Notes: generated from the letters alone by a model not told the origin. A DNA stretch of 64,000 bases from JBBQLG01 sp038327655 (GCA_038327655.1 JBBQLG010000009.1:14633-78632); one strand, 5' to 3'; shown: positions 35,360-44,359, counted from the first letter of the stretch. Program-made: numbers and translations.

Positions 35360-35431
35360 GGCTGGTGGTTCCAATAGCTGCTGACCGCATGGGCGGCCCC
35401 GTTAAATCAGCAGCTATTGGAACCACCAGCC
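35360..35431. repeat. Perfect 25-bp inverted repeat
   Basis: GGCTGGTGGTTCCAATAGCT plus CTGA (35360-35384) is exactly repeated in reverse complement at 35407-35431, with a 22-base loop. It fills most of the 95-bp gap after the sigma-factor gene. It has no terminal U-tract, so attenuation or a mobile palindromic repeat is more likely than a classic terminator. Confidence 0.8.
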
Positions 35432-35438
35432 GTTTAAA

Positions 35439-36044
35439 TCAATCCTCCAGTTCGTCGTATAAATCCTGTAGTCGTTCGCGGAGGTGCAGCACGGCGTAGC
35501 GTTTCCGCGACAACAGGGTATTAACCGATACACCCAGTTCTGCCGACATCTCTTTGAACGATTGCCCGTCGATTTCGTGCCGCACAAACACGTCGCGCTG
35601 TTCAGCAGGCAACTCATCCAGCGCATCGCTGAGGGAATCCATAAACGTTTCGCGGAAAAAATTCCCGTCCGGGCTATCGTCGGTCGAGACCAGAAAATCG
35701 GTCAGCAGCGGGGCCTCCTCCTCATCGGCGTCACCGGCCGAAGACGCATGGAGCGATACAGCTTTCGGGCGTCGGTACCAGTCGCTGATTTTGTTGCGGG
35801 CCACGGCAAAGAGCCACGACGCCACCACCCGCTCAATCGGTTTGGCGAGCCGGTAGGCTTCGGTGAGTTCGTAGAAAACATCCTGCAACACATCCTCCGC
35901 CGTATCGGGGTCGGGCATCCGGCGCCGGATAAAGGCGGACAGGCGACTTCGTTCGCGCGTTACGGTTTCGCGAATCTGGTCGTCCTGCTGTTTTTGTTCC
36001 GTTTCCGTTGGCGGGGTGGTGTATGTCAGTGGTGTTATCGTCAC
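35439..36044 (-). CDS. ECF-type RNA polymerase sigma factor
   Basis: The 201-residue protein has sigma region 2 at about residues 35-100, with DPDTAEDVLQDVFYELTEAY, and region 4 at about 135-195, with LPAEQRDVFVRHEIDGQSF and the helix-turn-helix ELGVSVNTLLSRKRYAV. An acidic insertion between them (DADEEEAPLLTDFLVSTDDSP, about 105-125) lengthens the linker beyond the usual 20-30 residues. It is followed by a small membrane protein rather than an obvious anti-sigma factor. The first ATG at 36044 is used. Confidence 0.9.
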   Translation of the reverse strand: MTITPLTYTTPPTETEQKQQDDQIRETVTRERSRLSAFIRRRMPDPDTAEDVLQDVFYELTEAYRLAKPIERVVASWLFAVARNKISDWYRRPKAVSLHASSAGDADEEEAPLLTDFLVSTDDSPDGNFFRETFMDSLSDALDELPAEQRDVFVRHEIDGQSFKEMSAELGVSVNTLLSRKRYAVLHLRERLQDLYDELED

Positions 36045-36306
36045 GTTGGTATACCGTCTCTCTCCGAACGGCTTGCTTACACAAGGGTAGTCGGCGATAG
36101 AAAGAAAATATTGTAACGAACGTGCCGGAATCAGTCAGTAGAGGGATAAAGGGTCAGGAAAAGGGATGAACGGCAGGTTTGGCGGTTTACGTTGGTGCTT
36201 GCCCTATGGCTGCGTTTCCTGTGGATAAGTATCTTGAGGCTTTAGACTTTTCCGTAGCTTTACATGCATACACTTATACAACACCTTCGGCAGGAAAAAA
36301 CCTCGA

Positions 36307-36819
36307 ATGATTATATACTCAATAACGATTAAAAATCATTTTAAAGCTCTGTCATTCCATATAATCGGGACTTGTTTAATGGTCTTGGTAGTGGTTTATT
36401 TTAAGTATGACCCAACTTTTATAAAAGTTTTTGGAGCATTCTGGATAGCCCTGACTTTACCTGTACTATTCTTACACATTGAATATTTTTTAGAAGACAG
36501 GTCAAAAGAAGTAGTAGTATCAAAGAAGCAACTAACTGTTAGTAAACAAAATCAAACGATAGTCGATAAATCATTCGGGGAAACTGTTTGTATTGAAGTT
36601 TCATGCTCTAAGAATATTAAGGACTTTGGACTTCCACAATTACCGGTAGAATCTTATTACTATCTTACTTTCAACTTTTTAGATGGCAGTTTTTTTACAT
36701 GCACTAGTTTGATTTTCAGCGATGTAAACGATATCAGACGAGTTTTTAAAGGGGTACCAATTATATATAAGTGTGCTTTGTATAATGATATTAAATTCAA
36801 GAAGGCAACCGCAAGTTAA
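36307..36819 (+). CDS. Hypothetical AT-rich membrane protein
   Basis: I do not recognise this 170-residue protein. Two N-terminal helices (about 15-33 and 40-60) are followed by a basic, beta-rich soluble domain that begins EDRSKEVVVSKKQLTVSKQ. This arrangement resembles small PH-like membrane-tethered proteins. It is far richer in A/T than its neighbours, including AT-ending codons, which points to recent transfer. It stands alone, with an inverted-repeat terminator for the opposite-strand egt genes about 90 bp downstream. Confidence 0.6.
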   Translation: MIIYSITIKNHFKALSFHIIGTCLMVLVVVYFKYDPTFIKVFGAFWIALTLPVLFLHIEYFLEDRSKEVVVSKKQLTVSKQNQTIVDKSFGETVCIEVSCSKNIKDFGLPQLPVESYYYLTFNFLDGSFFTCTSLIFSDVNDIRRVFKGVPIIYKCALYNDIKFKKATAS

Positions 36820-36910
36820 TTGTATTTTACTTATATAGAAGGATCAGTACGGCTTTGGCGTCTCAAAAGAAAATCTCTTTACATAAGTACAGTTACACGT
36901 CAATTAACCA

Positions 36911-36960
36911 AAAAGTACAATAGCTAAACGAGTTGTACTTCCGGTTAGTCATTGTACTTT
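36911..36960 (-). terminator. Inverted repeat after egtD
   Basis: AAAGTACAAT (36912-36921) and ATTGTACTTT (36951-36960) are exact complements, with a third copy, TTGTACTT, at 36933-36940. The element is 38 bp past the egtD stop codon and probably ends the egtB-egtD transcript. Confidence 0.5.
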
Positions 36961-36997
36961 AAGCGGTTTTACGACTCTACGCTTTCATAGCCGTAAC

Positions 36998-37978
36998 CTA
37001 CACCTTCCGAAAAATAACGTCGGCGAAGTAGTCTTTCTGGTCACTGAACCAGCCCGCCACGGAAAAATCCGTCGCGTCGGCCAATTCAAAAATATTTTTC
37101 TTTGAAAACTTACGGGAGATTTCGGTGTGAATGACCTCGGCGTTCTCGAACGAAACGGTCATCTCCAGCGCCCGAATCTGCACCGTCTGGCCGCACTGAC
37201 TAACTAAATAACTGCGGGCTTCGCCATTTTCGGGGTTATAGCTTTCGTAGTGCTCAAACTGGTCCAGATTAAAATCGGCGTCCAATTCGCGGTTGATCCG
37301 CCGGAGCAGGTTCAGATTAAACGCCCTGGTTACGCCCTGCTGATCGCTGTAAGCCGCCTGAATCGTGGCCGGGTTCTTTTGCAAATCGAAGCCCGTCAGC
37401 ATCAGGTCGCCGGGCCGGAGCCGGTCAGCAATCTGCCGGTAAAAGTCAATGGCGTCTGCCGAGGCAAAATTACCGACGTTGGAACCGAGAAATAGCACCA
37501 CGTTGCGCCGGTCTGTATTGACGGAGAGCCGTTCCAGGGCATTGAAATAATCGTCGTGCTGCGGCTCGACCGAAAGATCCGCGAGTTCATGCCGGAGATC
37601 GGCCGCGAGGTTATCCAGGGCATCCACCGAAATGTCGATGGGCACATACGAAAACTGCGCTTTTTGGGCCAGAAAATGACGCAGCAATATTTTGGTTTTC
37701 AGGCCATCGCCCGCGCCGAGTTCGATCAGGCTGAACGGCTCTTTGGGGCCGAATAATGCCAATAAATCCGCTTTGTGCCGGTCCAGAATTTCGTACTCCG
37801 ACCGGGTGAGGTAGTACTCCGGCAGGTGCATAATGGCCTGAAACAACCGGCTTCCTTCGGCATCGTACAAAAACCGCGACGACAACTGTTTTGGGGTTTG
37901 AATCAGTCCGGTGCGGACGTTTTCGGCCAGATCAGCCACATCGGGCTGAATGGCATTCTCGATAGCGTTACTTTCCAT
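36998..37978 (-). CDS. egtD: L-histidine N-alpha-methyltransferase (ergothioneine)
   Basis: This 326-residue SAM-dependent methyltransferase has SLIELGAGDGLKTKILL (about 82), ICAL-type SYVPIDISVDAL (about 111), VLFLGSNVGNF (about 157) and DLMLTGFDLQKN (about 191). These are the EgtD-specific motifs, including the GSNVGN segment that distinguishes the family. It trimethylates histidine to hercynine. Its ATG overlaps the last 11 bases of egtB, so the genes are translationally coupled. Ferredoxin-like residues for sulfur transfer are not expected here. Confidence 0.95.
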   Translation of the reverse strand: MESNAIENAIQPDVADLAENVRTGLIQTPKQLSSRFLYDAEGSRLFQAIMHLPEYYLTRSEYEILDRHKADLLALFGPKEPFSLIELGAGDGLKTKILLRHFLAQKAQFSYVPIDISVDALDNLAADLRHELADLSVEPQHDDYFNALERLSVNTDRRNVVLFLGSNVGNFASADAIDFYRQIADRLRPGDLMLTGFDLQKNPATIQAAYSDQQGVTRAFNLNLLRRINRELDADFNLDQFEHYESYNPENGEARSYLVSQCGQTVQIRALEMTVSFENAEVIHTEISRKFSKKNIFELADATDFSVAGWFSDQKDYFADVIFRKV

Positions 37979-39164
37979 GCGTTGAGACTAAGCGGATGCC
38001 CGAAAACTGCCACTGTTTATCGGGTTGAAAAAAATTGCGGTACGTATGGCGGGAATGACCGGCGGGTGTAGCCACCGATGCGCCCCGCAGCACCATCTGG
38101 CTGCTCATAAACTTGCCGTTGTACTCACCCACGGCTCCTTCGGCGGTGGTAAATCCGGGGTAGGGCATGTACGCCGATTGGGCCCACTCCCACCGTTGCC
38201 CCCAGCCAAGTTTGTCGGCAGCGGTTTCCCACTCGAATTCGGTGAGCAGCCGCTGACCCCGCCACCGGGCAAAAGCTTCGGCTTCGTAATAGTTTACGTG
38301 ACAGACCGGCTCGGCCGGGTCAACGGGTTGCAGACCCTCGAATGTATAGCACCACCAGTCGCCCTCTACCCGGTGCCAGTAAAGCGGGGCGTTGGCGTGC
38401 GTGGTGTTTACCCAGGCCCAGCCATCAGCCAGCCAGTACCGGAAATTTTGGTAGCCTCCATCGTTAATGAAGTCGAGGTAGTCGCCGTTAGTGATGAGCG
38501 AGGGTTCGGCCGAAAACGCGTTCAGATACACCTTGTGCGCCCCTTCTTCATTGTCGAAATGAAACTGGTCTGTATCCTGAACACCAATCGTGTACACGCC
38601 CTCACTCACCGCTACGGGCAGCGCTAATGCCGAAACCAGAACAACGGGCGTCAGTGGTATGGCGATGACCGGGAACAGCGGATTATGGCCCAGAATGTAT
38701 TTGATGTCATATACCAGCAGTTCCTGATGCTGCTGCTCGTGGTTCAGGCCGAGGTCGATCAGGGATTCCAGCAGGGACAGATCGGCGTTTTCCAGAAACC
38801 GGTGCATGTGCGCATCCACGTAGGCTCGGTAGCGGTAAACATCAGCTACTGTCGGCCGCGAGAGATTACCCCGGTCGGTTCGCAACACGCGCTTGCCAAC
38901 CGTTTCGTAATAACTGTTGAAAACGAAACTGAAATCTTCGTGAAAAATCCGGTAATCCGGCGCGTGGGGCAGCAGCACGAAGGTTTCCCAGAACCAGGTC
39001 GTATGCCCCAGGTGCCATTTCGGCGGGCTGACGTCGGCGGTGGGTTGCACCACGTAGTCTTCCGTTTCCAGACCGGCACAGATGGCTTCCGAGTGCGTAC
39101 GCACCGCCCGGTAGCGGGCAGCAAAATCGGACTGGATAGCGGTTGATTCGGCGTAAGTAAGCAT
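37968..39164 (-). CDS. egtB: Hercynine oxygenase EgtB (sulfoxide synthase)
   Basis: The protein has 398 residues. An N-terminal DinB-like domain holds iron ligands in KWHLGHTTWFWE (about 49-60) and NHEQQHQELLVYD (about 140-152). A C-terminal formylglycine-generating-enzyme-like domain (about 175-398) has VNYYEAEAFARWRGQRLLTE and a final NFFQPDKQWQFSGIRL. The enzyme joins hercynine to a thiol donor with oxygen, using non-heme iron. No egtA, egtC or egtE is nearby. That fits EgtB forms that use cysteine directly, but the donor cannot be fixed from this sequence. Confidence 0.95.
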   Translation of the reverse strand: MLTYAESTAIQSDFAARYRAVRTHSEAICAGLETEDYVVQPTADVSPPKWHLGHTTWFWETFVLLPHAPDYRIFHEDFSFVFNSYYETVGKRVLRTDRGNLSRPTVADVYRYRAYVDAHMHRFLENADLSLLESLIDLGLNHEQQHQELLVYDIKYILGHNPLFPVIAIPLTPVVLVSALALPVAVSEGVYTIGVQDTDQFHFDNEEGAHKVYLNAFSAEPSLITNGDYLDFINDGGYQNFRYWLADGWAWVNTTHANAPLYWHRVEGDWWCYTFEGLQPVDPAEPVCHVNYYEAEAFARWRGQRLLTEFEWETAADKLGWGQRWEWAQSAYMPYPGFTTAEGAVGEYNGKFMSSQMVLRGASVATPAGHSRHTYRNFFQPDKQWQFSGIRLVSTHGK

Positions 39165-39249
39165 TTTTGATTAACCCACTGCTACAGAGGGATGTTTCGT
39201 AAACCGAGTAAGGGTTGTGTTTTTGTAATGAGCAGCCGTTATAGCCGGG

Positions 39250-39513
39250 TTAGTATTCGGCCATTTGTTCGTCCGCATAGCACCAGACCCACCGTTCGCC
39301 CGGTTCGGCCGAGGCCACCACCGGATGCCCGCTGGCGTGAAAATGGGCCGTAGCGTGTTTAGCCGGTGACGAGTCGCAGCACAGGGTTACGCCACAGGTC
39401 TGGCAGGTGCGCAGGTGTACCCACTGCCCGCCCACTTTTACGCATTCGGCGCAAACGGCGGGCTGGTCGGGCAGTTGAATGGCGGTGAGGTCAGTAATGT
39501 GGGTGCAGGTCAT
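39250..39513 (-). CDS. UBP-type zinc-finger protein
   Basis: This 87-residue protein is little more than a ZnF-UBP fold: a CTH start, CAECVKVGG (about 20), LRTCQTCGVTLCCDSSPAKH (about 34) and two more histidines (HFHASGH, about 57-63). It is followed by RWVWCY, where the tryptophan is the usual ubiquitin-tail contact. In eukaryotes such fingers bind the C-terminus of ubiquitin; in bacteria they occur beside redox signalling genes with unknown ligands. Its start lies 7 bp after the receiver-reductase gene, placing it in that operon. Confidence 0.85.
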   Translation of the reverse strand: MTCTHITDLTAIQLPDQPAVCAECVKVGGQWVHLRTCQTCGVTLCCDSSPAKHATAHFHASGHPVVASAEPGERWVWCYADEQMAEY

Positions 39514-39520
39514 GGCTGAG

Positions 39521-41182
39521 TCAGTTATCCGCTAAATATTTGTGTACAAAACTTACCGCCATCGCTCCTTCGCCCACGGCAGACGCCACCCGGTTCATGG
39601 CCCCGGACCGGACATCGCCGGCCGCAAAAATGCCGGGGCTGCAGGTTTCGAGGGAAAACGGTTCACGTTTTTGCTTCCAGACGCTGGCGTAATTGGCGTA
39701 TTTGGCCAGATCGTTTCCCGTCGCAATAAAGCCTTTGTCGTCTTTGAGAATGTCCATGTGAATCCAGTCGGTGAAGGGTTTGGCGCCGATAAAAATAAAT
39801 AACCCGGCCGCCGGTACCGTTTCCCGCTCATGGGTCTGCGCGTTTTCCAGCACCACGCATTCTAATTTTGTGTCGCCTAAGGCCTCCATCACTTCGGTAT
39901 ATTGCCTGACCCGGATGTTGGGGGTTTTTTCGATCTGATCAATCAGGTACTGCGACATGGAACTGCTCAGGTCGGGTTTACGGATGATGATGGTCACCTC
40001 CGACGCCGTCCGCGAGAGGTACATCGCCCCCTGCCCCGCCGAATTCCCCCCGCCGACAATAAACACCGGCTGCCCTTTAAAGGCGTAGGCTTCGGTGGTG
40101 GCGGCTCCGTAGTACACCCCCGCACCGGAAAATTTCTCTAAGCCCGGCTTATCCAATTTATGGTACGATACCCCGGTGCTGAGCAGAATTGCCCGCGTGA
40201 CTACCTGCGTCCCATCCGCCATTTTAATGTATTTATACTGCCCCTTCGACGTGATTTCGACTACTTCCTGCGGAGCCAGCAGTTCCACGCCGAACCGGTT
40301 GGCCTGCGTAATAGCCCGCCGGGCCAGATCGGCACCACTCAGACCGGAGGGGAAGCCAAGGTAATTTTCGATGCGCGAACTGGTACCCGCCTGTCCGCCC
40401 GGTGCGCGTTTGTCGATCATGATGGTTTTCAGCCCTTCCGAACCGCCGTAAACCGCTGCCGCCAGCCCGGCCGGACCCGCACCAATAATAGCCAGATCGT
40501 AGAGTGCTTCGGCGGCTGTCGACTTCAAGCCCAGTTTTTCACCCAGTTCGCTCAGCGTGGGGTGCATCAGCATCTGTCCATCTTCGAGGGCAATCACCGG
40601 CAGATCTTTGGTTTCAATGCCGTGCAGCGCGAGCAGTTCTTTAGCCTTCGGATTGGTTTCGATGTCGAGCCACTGGTAGGGAATCTGATTGCCCGCCAGG
40701 AAATCCTTCAAGTCGTGCGAGAGGGGCGAAAACTGGTAACCGATCAGTTTTAACCCGTCAAATTCGGGCTGGTAATGCGATTGCCAGTCGGAGAGCAGAT
40801 CATCTAAAATCGGGAACAGCTTTTCTTCCGGCGGGTCCCAGGGTTTGGTGATGTAGTAGTCGAGTTGCACCTCGTTGATGGCCCGCACAGCCGCGTCGAT
40901 GTCGGAATAAGCCGTCAGCAGGGCGCGTTTGGCGTCGGGATAAATCGGGCGGGCCTGCCGCAGAAAGTCCACCCCGGCCATGTCGGGCATCCGCTGATCG
41001 GACAAAAACAGGGCAACAACCTCGTTTTTGCGCTTCAGCTCGGGCAGGGCATCCAGAATTTCCTGCGCCGAACCGGACACCATGATCCGGTAGTCTTTGC
41101 GGTACTGATTACGCAGGTCGCGCTTGATGGCATCGAGTACCTGCGGGTCGTCGTCGACGGCTATGATAATGGGTTGTTTCAT
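39521..41182 (-). CDS. Receiver / glutaredoxin-like / thioredoxin-reductase-like fusion
   Basis: Residues 1-130 are a response-regulator receiver (VDDD near 9-12, SDQRMPDM near 61). About 150-220 is a glutaredoxin-like domain with FSPLSHDL where CxxC would be. About 232-550 is an FAD/NAD(P) oxidoreductase of the thioredoxin-reductase type (GAGPAGLAAA, VGGGNSAGQGA, FAAGDVRSG). The reductase also lacks the CxxC; its position reads YYGAATTEA. The protein may move electrons without a disulfide or act as a flavin redox sensor. The start is the ATG at 41182; a longer frame is repetitive and non-conserved. It is downstream of a sensor kinase. Confidence 0.9.
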   Translation of the reverse strand: MKQPIIIAVDDDPQVLDAIKRDLRNQYRKDYRIMVSGSAQEILDALPELKRKNEVVALFLSDQRMPDMAGVDFLRQARPIYPDAKRALLTAYSDIDAAVRAINEVQLDYYITKPWDPPEEKLFPILDDLLSDWQSHYQPEFDGLKLIGYQFSPLSHDLKDFLAGNQIPYQWLDIETNPKAKELLALHGIETKDLPVIALEDGQMLMHPTLSELGEKLGLKSTAAEALYDLAIIGAGPAGLAAAVYGGSEGLKTIMIDKRAPGGQAGTSSRIENYLGFPSGLSGADLARRAITQANRFGVELLAPQEVVEITSKGQYKYIKMADGTQVVTRAILLSTGVSYHKLDKPGLEKFSGAGVYYGAATTEAYAFKGQPVFIVGGGNSAGQGAMYLSRTASEVTIIIRKPDLSSSMSQYLIDQIEKTPNIRVRQYTEVMEALGDTKLECVVLENAQTHERETVPAAGLFIFIGAKPFTDWIHMDILKDDKGFIATGNDLAKYANYASVWKQKREPFSLETCSPGIFAAGDVRSGAMNRVASAVGEGAMAVSFVHKYLADN

Positions 41183-41186
41183 AATC

Positions 41187-41324
41187 AATGAGTGATTGAG
41201 CGGATGATTTAATGCGTGAATGAGTGGCGGTCCGGCGTTATGGCGAGTAAATGAATGCAACAACAGAGCCGTTCAGACCAGGCGGTTTCAGTCTCTTATG
41301 CACACATTCGCTCAATCACTCATT
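41187..41324. repeat. Inverted repeat with internal TGAATGAG-like units
   Basis: AATGAGTGATTGAGCG (41187-41202) has an exact reverse complement at 41309-41324. The 106 bases between hold further short TGAATGAG/AATGAATG units. It sits between the kinase and the receiver-reductase genes and could form a hairpin in the shared transcript. Confidence 0.65.
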
Positions 41325-42709
41325 CACTTTACCGGCAGACAGACTGTAAATTCGGTGCGGCCGGGTTTGGAGTCGACTTTAATGGAACCGTTATGGTGTT
41401 TGATGATTCCCTTTACAATGTCTAACCCTAATCCCGTGCCTTTGCCTATTCCCTTTGTCGTAAAAAAGGGGTCGTATATTTTAGACCGGATCGCATCGGG
41501 AATGCCCGTTCCGCTGTCGATCACCTTCGTCAGCACGTATTCCGACGCGTCGGCGTGTGTGTCTACCTCCGCCGTGATTTCCAGCTTACCCCCGTCGTTC
41601 ATGGCATCAACGGCATTGTCGATGAGGTTCGTCCAGACCTGATTCAACTCACCCGGCCAGCCGCAAACGACGGGCAGATCGGCCGGGATGTTCACCGCAG
41701 CGGCAATGTGTTTGGCTTTGAGTTTATGGTTCAGCAGGGTCAGGGTCGAGTGAATACCTTCGGCCAGATCGAGTTCCGATTTGCCGCCCCCCCGGTCCAT
41801 GTGGGTGTACGATTTGATGGCCCCCACGAGCGTACCAATCCGGGCCGATGCGTCGGCAATTTCGACGACTAACTTCTCGGTCACGAGGTTATTCACAATC
41901 CAGTTCAGTACCGGCAGCAGGTTATCAGTCCCGGTACAGTCGGCTACGGCGTCGAGATCGTCGGTGTCGAAATTAAAATTGATCAGCGACTCCGTCAGGT
42001 CGCAGCCATCCGGCACGTTATGATCGCTGAGCCAGTCGGTGAGGTCGTCTTCGCGGCTGTTGCGTTCCAGGAAAGAAAGCGTGACGGGCTTCTGAGCCAG
42101 TTTTTCGAACAGCATTTTATCCACCAGATCAACCTGCTCAGGCGGCATCTGAATAATCATCACCGCCTTAAACCGCTCCGGGGTGGCCCGCATGTGTTGC
42201 CGCAGCGCATCGGCACTACGGACAACGGCCGACACCGGGTTGTTCAGCTCGTGGGCCAGCCCGGCCGACATGCGGCCCAGCGACGCTAACTTGTCTTCCT
42301 GCTGTACCCGCTGCGTGAAATCCCGCACCCGGCTCGTCATGCGCTGCACAAAGGCTTCGGTCAGCTCGTAACAGTGCGTGGCCATGTCGCGAAAATGGTC
42401 GCGGTGCAGCCGCAGCGTTTGCGTACCCGCCTGCGCCACGGTTGGATTATTGGATTGTTTCAGCCGCGAAAAAGGTAAGACGCCCAGCATGTCGTGGGCG
42501 TCAAATTCGATTGTTTCGTCGGTGTTATTCTGAATCACAACGCTCCCGGCCACCACCAGCACGGCGTGGTCGATGGGATCACCGGCTTTGTAGACGACGG
42601 TATCCACCTCGTAATCGACTGCTTCTACGCGGTCGGCCAGCCACTGTAGCTGCTCGACGGGCACGGACGCGAAAACGGGAAACGGCTGCAGTTGGGATAG
42701 GTAGTCCAT
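41324..42709 (-). CDS. Sensor histidine kinase with cyclic-nucleotide-binding-like domain
   Basis: Residues 1-125 form a cNMP-binding-like beta roll (AGDPIDHAVLVVAGSVVI, then DMLGVLPFSR). A coiled region precedes HisKA (GLAHELNNPVSAV, about 155) and a C-terminal ATPase with NLIDNAVDAMN (about 367), DSGTGIPD and GTGLGLDIVKG. There is no membrane helix, so it is a soluble kinase. It is followed on the same strand by the receiver-reductase fusion and the UBP zinc finger, and is the likely partner of that receiver. The ligand of the N-terminal domain is unknown; the phosphate-binding arginine of true cAMP sites is not obvious. Confidence 0.9.
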   Translation of the reverse strand: MDYLSQLQPFPVFASVPVEQLQWLADRVEAVDYEVDTVVYKAGDPIDHAVLVVAGSVVIQNNTDETIEFDAHDMLGVLPFSRLKQSNNPTVAQAGTQTLRLHRDHFRDMATHCYELTEAFVQRMTSRVRDFTQRVQQEDKLASLGRMSAGLAHELNNPVSAVVRSADALRQHMRATPERFKAVMIIQMPPEQVDLVDKMLFEKLAQKPVTLSFLERNSREDDLTDWLSDHNVPDGCDLTESLINFNFDTDDLDAVADCTGTDNLLPVLNWIVNNLVTEKLVVEIADASARIGTLVGAIKSYTHMDRGGGKSELDLAEGIHSTLTLLNHKLKAKHIAAAVNIPADLPVVCGWPGELNQVWTNLIDNAVDAMNDGGKLEITAEVDTHADASEYVLTKVIDSGTGIPDAIRSKIYDPFFTTKGIGKGTGLGLDIVKGIIKHHNGSIKVDSKPGRTEFTVCLPVK

Positions 42710-42841
42710 AAGGGGTAAACGAACGGATCAACGAGTTGTTAGTCAGTTCTCCTAACAACGCCGGGCGGTGGTTGGTGCTGCCTTTACATTGCCTTCACAT
42801 ACGACCCATTTTAGATAATAATGGGGTAATACAGAAGTCAG

Positions 42842-42849
42842 TATTTTTG
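42842..42849 (+). promoter_or_regulatory. TAnnTTTG -7 box of the phytase-like gene
   Basis: TATTTTTG matches the Bacteroidetes -7 consensus 29 bp before the ATG. No clear TTTG is present at the -33 distance. Confidence 0.4.
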
Positions 42850-42878
42850 GCAGTCATTTACAGCGATCACCCCATTCC

Positions 42879-44192
42879 ATGAAAAACCCTTTCACTTCCT
42901 TATCTGCCGCCCTCGTCGTTACCCTCACGGGTGGCCTGCTGCTGGCCTGCCAGGACGAAATTAATCAGCCCGCGCTGACTTATCCGGTCTTTGCCGAAGC
43001 GTCTAACCCGAAAACCCTGTCGACAGCCCCCAACGGAACCGTAATTTACAACGGCGGTTTTGGCTCGTCCATCGCGGCTGACCCCAACGACCCCGCCGTT
43101 TTTTACCTGCTGACCGACCGGGGACCCAACGCGGCTGGTTCGGCGGTTAACTCCATTATTTTCGGCAAGGCTGACTTTACGCCCCAGATCGGCAAGTTCC
43201 GGGTGGTGGGTACTCAACTGGTGCTGGAACAGACCATTCTGCTCAAAAATGCGGCTGGTCAGCCACTGACGGGTTTGCCGAACCCGGTTGGGTCGGGCAG
43301 CACCGGCGAAATTGCCCTTGACCTGAACGGACAAACCATTGCGCCCAACGCCGATGGGATCGACTCCGAAGGCTTAGTGCTGGCGTCGGACGGCTCGTTC
43401 TGGGTGAGCGACGAGTACGGACCGCACCTTGTTCACTTCGACGCGACGGGCCGCACCATCGAGCGCATCAACCCCTTCGGTACCGGCACGGGTGGCCGTC
43501 AGATACCCAAAGTGTTTGCCAGACGCCGGGCCAACCGGGGCATGGAAGGGCTGACGATCACACCCGATGGCAAAACACTGGTGGGCCTCATGCAGTCGCC
43601 AATGTACAACCCCTCGTCGGCGGCCGTTACGGGTTCGCTGGTGCTGCGCGTGCTGACGTACGAGATCGCTACCGGTGCCACCAAACAGTACATGTACCTG
43701 ATGGAAAACGCCAGCCTGACGGGTTGCAGCGAGATTGCGGCCATCACCGCCACCACATTTCTGGCCCTGGAGCGCGACGGACTGTACGGTGGTAACACGA
43801 CGGCACCGGCCACATTCAAACGCATTTACAAGTTCGATCTGGCCGGGGCTACCGACATTACGGACCTCGGCAACGGCGACAACGGCAAGATTTTCAGTGG
43901 CCTGACGGTCGAGCAACTGAAGGACAAAGCGGGGCTGCAAACGGCGGGCATCGTACCCGTCACTAAAACGCTGGTGTTTGATCTGCTGACGGAAATTTCG
44001 CCCGTTTACCCACACGATAAAGCCGAGGGCGTAGCCATTCTGAGCAACAACCGTCTGGCCATTTCCAACGATGACGATTTCGGCGTAGTTGATAACGGTC
44101 AGAATGGATTCATGCCGAAAATTCTGCCCGCCACCGGCAAAGTAGACCTCAACCGGATTTATTTCGTAACCCTGAAAGCCCCGTTGAAGTAA
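42879..44192 (+). CDS. Esterase-like / phytase-family secreted lipoprotein
   Basis: The 437-residue protein has a lipobox (LLLACQDE, cysteine near residue 24) and a propeller-like body. It shows YNGGFGSSIAADPNDPAVFYLLTDRGPN (two adjacent blocks near 57-85), DGIDSEGLVLASDGSFWVSDEYG (about 158-180), RANRGMEGLTITPDGK (about 213) and DKAEGVAILSNNRLAISNDDDFG (about 378-400). This is the pattern of the 'esterase-like activity of phytase' family, predicted periplasmic or surface phosphatases/esterases with calcium sites. The substrate is unknown. A hairpin terminator follows. Confidence 0.82.
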   Translation: MKNPFTSLSAALVVTLTGGLLLACQDEINQPALTYPVFAEASNPKTLSTAPNGTVIYNGGFGSSIAADPNDPAVFYLLTDRGPNAAGSAVNSIIFGKADFTPQIGKFRVVGTQLVLEQTILLKNAAGQPLTGLPNPVGSGSTGEIALDLNGQTIAPNADGIDSEGLVLASDGSFWVSDEYGPHLVHFDATGRTIERINPFGTGTGGRQIPKVFARRRANRGMEGLTITPDGKTLVGLMQSPMYNPSSAAVTGSLVLRVLTYEIATGATKQYMYLMENASLTGCSEIAAITATTFLALERDGLYGGNTTAPATFKRIYKFDLAGATDITDLGNGDNGKIFSGLTVEQLKDKAGLQTAGIVPVTKTLVFDLLTEISPVYPHDKAEGVAILSNNRLAISNDDDFGVVDNGQNGFMPKILPATGKVDLNRIYFVTLKAPLK

Positions 44193-44213
44193 GCACAATT
44201 GCCACCGAACAGT

Positions 44214-44254
44214 AAAGCCGCCCGAATCACTGACGACGTGAGCCGGGCGGCTTT
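44214..44254 (+). terminator. Hairpin terminator with U-tract
   Basis: AAAGCCGCCCG (44214-44224) and CGGGCGGCTTT (44244-44254) pair perfectly and the right arm runs into GTTTCG. It lies 22 bp after the phytase-like gene. Confidence 0.8.
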
Positions 44255-44359
44255 GTTTCGGGCCAACAGGCAGGCATGGGTTAACCTGTTCGTATATCTC
44301 AACCGGGATGGCTTGCCGAAGAAACGTTGATTTAATGCTGTCCGATAGTCCTGAACGAC

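Noticed and set aside
41187..41324. CRISPR-like array of TGAATGAG units
   Set aside because: Units are 7-8 bases, irregular and without uniform spacers; no cas genes are present in the window.
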